Both the position numbers and the translations under genes were made by a program. A DNA stretch of 64,000 nucleotides, from the NCBI GenBank assembly GCA_963920635.1, contig OY987298.1, positions 84,639,454-84,703,453 of the forward strand. The letters are read 5' to 3'. This DNA comes from Pseudeuparius sepicola. Lineage: Eukaryota > Arthropoda > Insecta > Coleoptera > Anthribidae. The stretch's first letter is position 1, and every line of letters starts with the position of its first letter. The notes below the pieces were generated by a model. That model saw only the letters and a list, made by a program, of their open reading frames with translations, was not told the origin of the DNA and searched no databases. Below are positions 50,927 through 62,033 of the stretch, piece by piece.

Positions 50927-53804
50927 GACATGCTCCGAAAAAAAAATCCTATGCGACGTAAATTGAGTTCTACAACACGATTCCGCCATCCAAATTTTTC
51001 TAAAAAATTTCTGAGTGCCTGGCCAGCGCACTTTTTCAATTTTCGAAAATGTTGACATGCTCCGAAAAAAAAATCCTATGCGACGTAAATTGAGTTCTAC
51101 AACACGATTCCGCCATCCAAATTTTTCTAAAAAATTTCTAAGTGCCTGGCCAGCCCACTTTTTCAATTATCAAAAATTTTGACATGCTCCGAAAAGAAAA
51201 TTCCTATGCGACTTAAATTGAGTTCTACAACACGATTCCGCATTCCAATTTTTTCTAAAAAATTTCTGATTATGGCCAGCGCACTTTTTCAATTTTCAAA
51301 AATGTTGAAATCCTCCGAAAAGAAAATTCCTATGCGACTTAAATTGAGTTCTACCACCCGATTCCGCCTTCAAAATTTTTCTAAAAAATTTCTAAGTGCC
51401 TGGCCAGTGCACTTTTTCAATTTTCAAAAATGTTGACATGCTCCGAAAAAAAAAATCCTATGCGAAGTAAATTGAGTACTACAACACGATTCCGCCCTCA
51501 AAATTTTTCTAAAAAAATTTCTGAGTGCCTGGCCAGCCCACTTTTTCAATTATCAAAAATTTTGACATGCTCCGAAAAGAAAATTCCTATGCGACTTAAA
51601 TTGAGTTCTACAACACGGTTCCGCATTCCAATTTTTTTTAAAAAATTTCTGATTACATGGCCAGCGCACTTTTTCAATTTTCAAAAATGTTGAAATCCTC
51701 CGAAAAGAAAATTCCTATGCGACTTAAATTGAGTTCTACCACCCGATTCCGCCTTCAAAATTTTTCTAAAAAATTTCTAAGTGCCTGGCCAGCGCACTTT
51801 TTCAATTTTCAAAAATGTTGACATGCTCCGAAAAAAAAATCCTATGCGAAGTAAATTGAGTACTACAACACGATTCCGCCCTCAAAATTTATCTAAAAAA
51901 TTTCTGAGTGCCTGGCCAGCCCACTTTTTCAATTATCAAAAATTTTGACATACTCCGAAAAGAAAATTCCTATGCGACTTAAATTGAGTTCTACATCACG
52001 ATTCCGCATTCCATTTTTTTCTAAAAATTTCTGATTACATGGCCAGCGCACTTTTTCAATTTTCAAAAATGTTGAAATCCTCCGAAAAGAAAATTCCTAT
52101 GCGACTTAAATTGAGTTCTACCACCCGATTCCGCCTTCAAAATTTTTCTAAAAAATTTCTAAGTGCCTGGCCAGCGCACTTTTTCAATTTTCGAAAATGT
52201 TGACATGCTCCGAAAAAAAAATCCTATGCGACGTAAATTGAGTTCTACAACACGATTCCGCCATCCAAATTTTTCTAAAAAATTTCTAAGTGCCTGGCCA
52301 GCCCACTTTTTCAATTATCAAAAATTTTGACATGCTCCGAAAAGAAAATTCCTATGCGACTTAAATTGAGTTCTACAACACGATTCCGCATTCCAATTTT
52401 TTCTAAAAAATTTCTGATTATGGCCAGCGCACTTTTTCAATTTTCAAAAATGTTGAAATCCTCCGAAAAGAAAATTCCTATGCGACTTAAATTGAGTTCT
52501 ACCACCCGATTCCGCCTTCAAAATTTTTCTAAAAAATTTCTAAGTGCCTGGCCAGCGCACTTTTTCAATTTTCAAAAATGTTGACATGCTCCGAAAAAAA
52601 AATCCTATGCGAAGTAAATTGAGTACTACAACACGATTCCGCCCTCAAAATTTATCTAAAAAATTTCTGAGTGCCTGGCCAGCCCACTTTTTCAATTATC
52701 AAAAATTTTGACATACTCCGAAAAGAAAATTCCTAAAATTCTGAGTGCCTGGCCAGCCCACTTTTTCAATTATCAAAAATTTTGACATGCTCCGAAAAGA
52801 AAATTCCTATGCGACTTAAATTGAGTTCTACAACACGATTCCGCATTCCAATTTTTTCTAAAAAATTTCTGATTACATGGCCAGCGCACTTTTTCAATTT
52901 TCAAAAATGTTGAAATCCTCCGAAAAGAAAATTCCTATGCGACTTAAATTGAGTTCTACCACCCGATTCCGCCTTCAAAATTTTTCTAAAAAATTTCTAA
53001 GTGCCTGGCCAGCGCACTTTTTCAATTTTCGAAAATGTTGACATGCTCCGAAAAAAAAATCCTATGCGACGTAAATTGAGTTCTACAACACGATTCCGCC
53101 ATCCAAATTTTTCTAAAAAATTTCTGAGTGCCTGGCCAGCGCACTTTTTCAATTTTCGAAAATGTTGACATGCTCCGAAAAAAAAATCCTATGCGACGTA
53201 AATTGAGTTCTACAACACGATTCCGCCATCCAAATTTTTCTAAAAAATTTCTGAGTGCCTGGCCAGCGCACTTTTTCAATTTTCAAAAATGTTGAAATCC
53301 TCCGAAAATAAAATTCCTATGCGACTTAAATTGAGTTCTACCACCCGATTCCGCCATCCAAATTTTTCTAAAAAATTTCTGAGTGCCTGGCCAGCGCACT
53401 TTTTCAATTTTCGAAAATGTTGACATGCTCCGAAAAAAAAATCCTATGCGACGTAAATTGAGTTCTACAACACGATTCCGCCATCCAAATTTTTCTAAAA
53501 AATTTCTAAGTGCCTGGCCAGCCCACTTTTTCAATTATCAAAAATTTTGACATGCTCCGAAAAGAAAATTCCTATGCGACTTAAATTGAGTTCTACAACA
53601 CGATTCCGCATTCCAATTTTTTCTAAAAAATTTCTGATTATGGCCAGCACACTTTTTCAATTTTCAAAAATGTTGAAATCCTCCGAAAAGAAAATTCCTA
53701 TGCGACTTAAATTGAGTTCTACCACCCGATTCCGCCTTCAAAATTTTTCTAAAAAATTTCTAAGTGCCTGGCCAGCGCACTTTTTCAATTTTCAAAAATG
53801 TTGA
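50543..53804. repeat. Copy of 23,950-27,211 at an offset of 26,593 bp
   Basis: Every class marker from about 23.95 to 27.2 kb reappears 26,593 bp later, including the truncated 74-bp monomer, the A'/D hybrid and the rare CCAGCACAC in a C' (27,053 versus 53,646). The TTAAATTAAG changes at 24,110 and 25,894 are absent from the distant copy, so they arose after the copying or were lost. The left 2 bp to about 50.93 kb overlap the end of the preceding 4335-bp block. Confidence 0.87.
52710..52783 (+). repeat. Truncated 74-bp monomer, second copy
   Basis: It has the same C-head to B-tail fusion as at 26,117-26,190, with the same junction bases and the same neighbours. It lies exactly 26,593 bp downstream of the first copy. 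Confidence 0.92.
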
Positions 53805-54947
53805 CATGCTCCGAAAAAAAAATCCTATGCGAAGTAAATTGAGTACTACAACACGATTCCGCCCTCAAAATTTATCTAAAAAATTTCTGAGTGCCTGGCC
53901 AGCCCACTTTTTCAATTATCAAAAATTTTGACATACTCCGAAAAGAAAATTCCTATGCGACTTAAATTGAGTTCTACATCACGATTCCGCATTCCATTTT
54001 TTTCTAAAAATTTCTGATTACATGGCCAGCGCACTTTTTCAATTTTCAAAAATGTTGAAATCCTCCGAAAAGAAAATTCCTATGCGACTTAAATTGAGTT
54101 CTACCACCCGATTCCGCCTTCAAAATTTTTCTAAAAAATTTCTAAGTGCCTGGCCAGCGCACTTTTTCAATTTTCAAAAATGTTGACATGCTCCGAAAAA
54201 AAAATCCTATGCGAAGTAAATTGAGTACTACAACACGATTCCGCCCTCAAAATTTATCTAAAAAATTTCTGAGTGCCTGGCCAGCCCACTTTTTCAATTA
54301 TCAAAAATTTTGACATACTCCGAAAAGAAAATTCCTATGCGACTTAAATTGAGTTCTACATCACGATTCCGCATTCCATTTTTTTCTAAAAATTTCTGAT
54401 TACATGGCCAGCGCACTTTTTCAATTTTCAAAAATGTTGAAATCCTCCGAAAAGAAAATTCCTATGCGACTTAAATTGAGTTCTACCACCCGATTCCGCC
54501 TTCAAAATTTTTCTAAAAAATTTCTAAGTGCCTGGCCAGCGCACTTTTTCAATTTTCGAAAATGTTGACATGCTCCGAAAAAAAAATCCTATGCGACGTA
54601 AATTGAGTTCTACAACACGATTCCGCCATCCAAATTTTTCTAAAAAATTTCTAAGTGCCTGGCCAGCCCACTTTTTCAATTATCAAAAATTTTGACATGC
54701 TCCGAAAAGAAAATTCCTATGCGACTTAAATTGAGTTCTACAACACGATTCCGCATTCCAATTTTTTCTAAAAAATTTCTGATTATGGCCAGCGCACTTT
54801 TTCAATTTTCAAAAATGTTGAAATCCTCCGAAAAGAAAATTCCTATGCGACTTAAATTGAGTTCTACCACCCGATTCCGCCTTCAAAATTTTTCTAAAAA
54901 ATTTCTAAGTGCCTGGCCAGTGCACTTTTTCAATTTTCAAAAATGTT

Positions 54948-55047
54948 GACATGCTCCGAAAAAAAAAATCCTATGCGAAGTAAATTGAGTACTACAACAC
55001 GATTCCGCCCTCAAAATTTTTCTAATTTTTCAATTATCAAAAATTTT
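54948..55047 (+). repeat. B monomer with internal 28-bp deletion (100 bp)
   Basis: The head is a normal B with 10 A. After TTTTTCTAA it joins directly to TTTTTCAATTATC. The missing 28 bp run from within the A/T tract through CTGAGTGCC, the CTGGCCAG palindrome and CCCAC. The dyad core is therefore lost in this copy. The deletion creates the 354-bp spacing to the next C'-A pair. Confidence 0.92.
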
Positions 55048-57214
55048 GACATGCTCCGAAAAGAAAATTCCTATGCGACTTAAATTGAGTTCTACAACAC
55101 GATTCCGCATTCCAATTTTTTCTAAAAAATTTCTGATTATGGCCAGCGCACTTTTTCAATTTTCAAAAATGTTGAAATCCTCCGAAAAGAAAATTCCTAT
55201 GCGACTTAAATTGAGTTCTACCACCCGATTCCGCCTTCAAAATTTTTCTAAAAAATTTCTAAGTGCCTGGCCAGTGCACTTTTTCAATTTTCAAAAATGT
55301 TGACATGCTCCGAAAAAAAAAATCCTATGCGAAGTAAATTGAGTACTACAACACGATTCCGCCCTCAAAATTTTTCTAAAAAATTTCTGAGTGCCTGGCC
55401 AGCCCACTTTTTCAATTATCAAAAATTTTGACATGCTCCGAAAAGAAAATTCCTATGCGACTTAAATTGAGTTCTACAACACGATTCCGCATTCCAATTT
55501 TTTTTAAAAAATTTCTGATTACATGGCCAGCGCACTTTTTCAATTTTCAAAAATGTTGAAATCCTCCGAAAAGAAAATTCCTATGCGACTGAAATTGAGT
55601 TCTACCACCCGATTCCGCCTTCAAAATTTTTCTAAAAAATGTCTAAGTGCCTGGCCAGCGCACTTTTTCAATTTTCAAAAATGTTGACATGCTCCGAAAA
55701 AAAAATCCTATGCGAAGTAAATTGAGTACTACAACACGATTCCGCCCTCAAAATTGTTCTAAAAAATTTCTGAGTGCCTGGCCAGCCCACTTTTTCAATT
55801 ATCAAAAATTTTGACATGCTCCGAAAAGTAAATTCCTATGCGACTTAAATTGAGTTCTACAACACGATTCCGCATTCCATTTTTTTCTAAAAATTTCTGA
55901 TTACATGGCCAGCGCACTTTTTCAATTTTCAAAAATGTTGAAATCCTCCGAAAAGAAAATTCCTATGCGACTTAAATTGAGTTCTACCACCCGATTCCGC
56001 CTTCAAAATTTTTCTAAAAAATTTCCAAGTGCCCGGCCAGCGCACTTTTTCAATTTTCAAAAATGTTGACATGCTCCGAAAAAAAAATCCTATGCGAAGT
56101 AAATTGAGTACTACAACACGATTCCGCCCTCAAAATTTTTCTAAAAAAATTTCTGAGTGCCTGGCCAGCCCACTTTTTCAATTATCAAAAATTTTGGCAT
56201 GCTCCGAAAAGAAAATTCCTATGCGACTTAAATTGAGTTCTACAACACGGTTCCGCATTCCAATTTTTTTTAAAAAATTTCTGATTACATGGCCAGCGCA
56301 CTTTTTCAATTTTCAAAAATGTTGAAATCCTCCGAAAAGAAAATTCCTATGCGACTTAAATTGAGTTCTACCACCCGATTCCGCCTTCAAAATTTTTCTA
56401 AAAAATTTCTAAGTGCCTGGCCAGCGCACTTTTTCAATTTTCAAAAATGTTGACATGCTCCGAAAAAAAAATCCTATGCGAAGTAAATTGAGTACTACAA
56501 CACGATTCCGCCCTCAAAATTTATCTAAAAAATTTCTGAGTGCCTGGCCAGCCCACTTTTTCAATTATCAAAAATTTTGACATACTCCGAAAAGAAAATT
56601 CCTATGCGACTTAAATTGAGTTCTACATCACGATTCCGCATTCCATTTTTTTCTAAAAATTTCTGATTACATGGCCAGCGCACTTTTTCAATTTTCAAAA
56701 ATGTTGAAATCCTCCGAAAAGAAAATTCCTATGCGACTTAAATTGAGTTCTACCACCCGATTCCGCCTTCAAAATTTTTCTAAAAAATTTCTAAGTGCCT
56801 GGCCAGCGCACTTTTTCAATTTTCGAAAATGTTGACATGCTCCGAAAAAAAAATCCTATGCGACGTAAATTGAGTTCTACAACACGATTCCGCCATCCAA
56901 ATTTTTCTAAAAAATTTCTAAGTGCCTGGCCAGCCCACTTTTTCAATTATCAAAAATTTTGACATGCTCCGAAAAGAAAATTCCTATGCGACTTAAATTG
57001 AGTTCTACAACACGATTCCGCATTCCAATTTTTTCTAAAAAATTTCTGATTATGGCCAGCGCACTTTTTCAATTTTCAAAAATGTTGAAATCCTCCGAAA
57101 AGAAAATTCCTATGCGACTTAAATTGAGTTCTACCACCCGATTCCGCCTTCAAAATTTTTCTAAAAAATTTCTAAGTGCCTGGCCAGTGCACTTTTTCAA
57201 TTTTCAAAAATGTT

Positions 57215-57314
57215 GACATGCTCCGAAAAAAAAAATCCTATGCGAAGTAAATTGAGTACTACAACACGATTCCGCCCTCAAAATTTTTCTAATTTTTCAA
57301 TTATCAAAAATTTT
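57215..57314 (+). repeat. B monomer with the same 28-bp deletion, second copy
   Basis: It is identical in structure to 54,948-55,047 and lies 2267 bp downstream, so the deletion was duplicated with its surrounding block. Confidence 0.92.
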
Positions 57315-60300
57315 GACATGCTCCGAAAAGAAAATTCCTATGCGACTTAAATTGAGTTCTACAACACGATTCCGCATTCCAATTTTTTCTAAAAAATTTC
57401 TGATTATGGCCAGCGCACTTTTTCAATTTTCAAAAATGTTGAAATCCTCCGAAAAGAAAATTCCTATGCGACTTAAATTGAGTTCTACCACCCGATTCCG
57501 CCTTCAAAATTTTTCTAAAAAATTTCTAAGTGCCTGGCCAGTGCACTTTTTCAATTTTCAAAAATGTTGACATGCTCCGAAAAAAAAAATCCTATGCGAA
57601 GTAAATTGAGTACTACAACACGATTCCGCCCTCAAAATTTTTCTAAAAAATTTCTGAGTGCCTGGCCAGCCCACTTTTTCAATTATCAAAAATTTTGACA
57701 TGCTCCGAAAAGAAAATTCCTATGCGACTTAAATTGAGTTCTACAACACGATTCCGCATTCCAATTTTTTTTAAAAAATTTCTGATTACATGGCCAGCGC
57801 ACTTTTTCAATTTTCAAAAATGTTGAAATCCTCCGAAAAGAAAATTCCTATGCGACTTAAATTGAGTTCTACCACCCGATTCCGCCTTCAAAATTTTTCT
57901 AAAAAATGTCTAAGTGCCTGGCCAGCGCACTTTTTCAATTTTCAAAAATGTTGACATGCTCCGAAAAAAAAATCCTATGCGAAGTAAATTGAGTACTACA
58001 ACACGATTCCGCCCTCAAAATTGTTCTAAAAAATTTCTGAGTGCCTGGCCAGCCCACTTTTTCAATTATCAAAAATTTTGACATGCTCCGAAAAGTAAAT
58101 TCCTATGCGACTTAAATTGAGTTCTACAACACGATTCCGCATTCCATTTTTTTCTAAAAATTTCTGATTACATGGCCAGCGCACTTTTTCAATTTTCAAA
58201 AATGTTGAAATCCTCCGAAAAGAAAATTCCTATGCGACTTAAATTGAGTTCTACCACCCGATTCCGCCTTCAAAATTTTTCTAAAAAATTTCCAAGTGCC
58301 CGGCCAGCGCACTTTTTCAATTTTCAAAAATGTTGACATGCTCCGAAAAAAAAATCCTATGCGAAGTAAATTGAGTACTACAACACGATTCCGCCCTCTA
58401 AATTTTTCTAAAAATTTTCTGATTGCCTGGCCAGCCCACTTTTTCAATTATCAAAAATTTTGACATGCTCCGAAAAGAAAATTCCTATGCGACTTAAATT
58501 GAGTTCTACAACACGATTCCGCATTCCAATTTTTTCTAAAAAATTTCTGATTACATGGCCAGCGCACTTTTTCAATTTTCAAAAATGTTGAAATCCTCCG
58601 AAAAGAAAACTCCTATGCGACTTAAATTGAGTTCTACCACCCGATTCCGCCTTCAAAATTTTTCTAAAAAATGTCTAAGTGCCTGGCCAGCGCACTTTTT
58701 CAATTTTCAAAAATGTTGACATGCTCCGAAAAAAAAATCCTATGCGAAGTAAATTGAGTACTACAACACGATTCCGCCCTCAAAATTGTTCTAAAAAATT
58801 TCTGAGTGCCTGGCCAGCCCACTTTTTCAATTATCAAAAATTTTGACATGCTCCGAAAAGTAAATTCCTATGCGACTTAAATTGAGTTCTACAACACGAT
58901 TCCGCATTCCATTTTTTTCTAAAAATTTCTGATTACATGGCCAGCGCACTTTTTCAATTTTCAAAAATGTTGAAATCCTCCGAAAAGAAAATTCCTATGC
59001 GACTTAAATTGAGTTCTACCACCCGATTCCGCCTTCAAAATTTTTCTAAAAAATTTCCAAGTGCCCGGCCAGCGCACTTTTTCAATTTTCAAAAATGTTG
59101 ACATGCTCCGAAAAAAAAATCCTATGCGAAGTAAATTGAGTACTACAACACGATTCCGCCCTCTAAATTTTTCTAAAAATTTTCTGATTGCCTGGCCAGC
59201 CCACTTTTTCAATTATCAAAAATTTTGACATGCTCCGAAAAGAAAATTCCTATGCGACTTAAATTGAGTTCTACAACACGATTCCGCATTCCAATTTTTT
59301 CTAAAAAATTTCTGATTACATGGCCAGCGCACTTTTTCAATTTTCAAAAATGTTGAAATCCTCCGAAAAGAAAACTCCTATGCGACTTAAATTGAGTTCT
59401 ACCACCCGATTCCGCCTTCAAAATTTTTCTAAAAAATTTCTAAGTGCCTGGCCAGCGCACTTTTTCAATTTTCGAAAATGTTGACATGCTCCGAAAAAAA
59501 AATCCTATGCGACGTAAATTGAGTTCTACAACACGATTCCGCCACCCAAATTTTTCTAAAAAATTTCTGAGTGCCTGGCCAGCGCACTTTTTCAATTTTC
59601 GAAAATGTTGACATGCTCCGAAAAAAAAATCCTATGCGACGTAAATTGAGTTCTACAACACGATTCCGCCCTCCAAATTTTTCTAAAAATTTTCTGATTG
59701 CCTGGCCAGCCCACTTTTTCAATTATCAAAAATTTTGACATGCTCCGAAAAGAAAATTCCTATGCGACTTAAATTGAGTTCTACAACACGATTTCGCATT
59801 CCAATTTTTTCTAAAAAATTTCTGATTACATGGCCAGCGCACTTTTTCAATTTTCAAAAATGTTGAAATCCTCCGAAAAGAAAACTCCTATGCGACTTAA
59901 ATTGAGTTCTACCACCCGATTCCGCCTTCAAAATTTTTCTAAAAAATTTCTAAGTGCCTGGCCAGCGCACTTTTTCAATTTTCAAAAATGTTGACATGCT
60001 CCGAAAAAAAAAATCCTATGCGAAGTAAATTGAGTACTACAACACGATTCCGCCCTCAAAATTTTTCTAAAAAATTTCTGAGTGCCTGGCCAGCCCACTT
60101 TTTCAATTATCAAAAATTTTGACATGCTCCGAAAAGAAAATTCCTATGCGACTTAAATTGACTTTTACAACACGATTCCGCATTTAAATTTTTTCTAAAA
60201 AATTTCTGATTACATGGCCAGCGCACTTTTTCAATTTTCAAAAATGTTGAAATCCTCCGAAAAGAAAATTCCTATGCGACTTAAATTGAGTTCTACCACC

Positions 60301-61011
60301 CGATTCCGCCTTCAAAATTTTTCTAAAAAATTTCTAAGTGCCTGGCCAGCGCACTTTTTCAATTTTCGAAAATGTTGACATGCTCCGAAAAAAAAATCCT
60401 ATGCGACGTAAATTGAGTTCTACAACACGATTCCGCCCTCCAAATTTTTCTAAAAAATTTCTGTGCCTGGCCAGCGCACTTTTTCAATTTTCGAAAATGT
60501 TGACATGCTCCGAAAAAAAAACCTATGCGACGTAAATTGAGTTCTACAACACGATTCCGCCCTCCAAATTTTTCTAAAAATTTTCTGATTGCCTGGCCAG
60601 CCCACTTTTTCAATTATCAAAAATTTTGACATGTTCCGAAAAGAAAATTCCTATGCGACTTAAATTGAGTTCTACAACACGATTCCGCATTCCAATTTTT
60701 TCTAAAAAATTTCTGATTACATGGACAGCGCACTTTTTCAATTTTCAAAAATGTTGAAATCCTCCGAAAAGAAAATTCCTATGCGACTTAAATTGAGTTC
60801 TACCACCCGATTCCGCCTTCAAAATGTTTCTAAAAAATTTCTAAGTGCCTGGCCAGCGCACTTTTTCAATTTTCAAAAATGTTGACATGCTCCGAAAAAA
60901 AAAATCCTATGCGAAGTAAATTGAGTACTACAACACGATTCCGCCCTCTAAATTTTTCTAAAAATTTGCTGATTGCCTGGCCAGCCCACTTTTTCAATTA
61001 TCAAAAATTTT

Positions 61012-61139
61012 GACATGCTCCGAAAAGAAAATTCCTATGCGACTTAAATTGAGTTCTACAACACGATTCCGCCCTCAAAATTTTTCTAAAAAATTTCTAA
61101 GTGCCTGGCCAGCCCACTTTTTCAATTATCAAAAATTTT
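61012..61139 (+). repeat. Hybrid monomer: C head with B/E-type tail (128 bp)
   Basis: The head GACATGCTCCGAAAAGAAAA is type C, but the core is GCCCTCAAAA and the tail is CTAAGTGCC, CAGCCCAC and ATTATC. It is followed directly by a C monomer, so a normal A is missing and the C-A-X order is broken. This fits a recombinant produced by out-of-register exchange. Confidence 0.88.
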
Positions 61140-61905
61140 GACATGCTCCGAAAAGAAAATTCCTATGCGACTTAAATTGAGTTCTACAACACGATTCCGC
61201 ATTCCAATTTTTTCTAAAAATTTCTGATTACATGGCCAGCGCACTTTTTCAATTTTCAAAAATGTTGAAATCCTCCGAAAAGAAAATTCCTATGCGACTT
61301 AAATTGAGTTCTACCACCCGATTCCGCCTTCAAAATGTTTCTAAAAAATTTCTAAGTGCCTGGCCAGCGCACTTTTTCAATTTTCAAAAATGTTGACATG
61401 CTCCGAAAAAAAAAATCCTATGCGAAGTAAATTGAGTACTACAACACGATTCCGCCCTCAAAATTTTTCTAAAAAATTTCTAAGTGCCTGGCCAGCCCAC
61501 TTTTTCAATTATCAAAAATTTTGACATGCTCCGAAAAGAAAATTCCTATGCGACTTAAATTGAGTTCTACAACACGATTCCGCATTCCAATTTTTTCTAA
61601 AAATTTCTGATTACATGGCCAGCGCACTTTTTCAATTTTCAAAAATGTTGAAATCCTCCGAAAAGAAAATTCCTATGCGACTTAAATTGAGTTCTACCAC
61701 CCGATTCCGCCTTCAAAATGTTTCTAAAAAATTTCTAAGTGCCTGGCCAGCGCACTTTTTCAATTTTCAAAAATGTTGACATGCTCCGAAAAAAAAAATC
61801 CTATGCGAAGTAAATTGAGTACTACAACACGATTCCGCCCTCTAAATTTTTCTAAAAATTTGCTGATTGCCTGGCCAGCCCACTTTTTCAATTATCAAAA
61901 ATTTT

Positions 61906-62033
61906 GACATGCTCCGAAAAGAAAATTCCTATGCGACTTAAATTGAGTTCTACAACACGATTCCGCCATCCAAATTTTTCTAAAAAATTTCTGAGTGCCT
62001 GGCCAGCGCACTTTTTCAATTTTCGAAAATGTT
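61906..62033 (+). repeat. Hybrid monomer: C head with D tail (128 bp)
   Basis: The head has GAAAAGAAAA and GCGACTT as in C. From GCCATCC it is type D with CTGAGTGCC, CAGCGCAC and the TTTTCGAAAATGTT tail. The next monomer is a D-like copy. The switch lies in the shared stretch around ACAACACGATTCCGC. Confidence 0.88.

Larger units (their letters stand above)
53805..58400. repeat. Segment with a 2267-bp duplication and two 28-bp deletions
   Basis: About 54.07-56.13 kb matches 56.33-58.40 kb at an offset of 2267 bp. Shared rare marks are AAAATGTCTAAG (near 55,636 and 57,903), AAATTGTTCT (near 55,754 and 58,021), GAAAAGTAAATT (near 55,825 and 58,092) and GTGCCCGGCC (near 56,031 and 58,298). These variants do not appear in the left 54 kb that I inspected. 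Satellite only. Confidence 0.84.
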
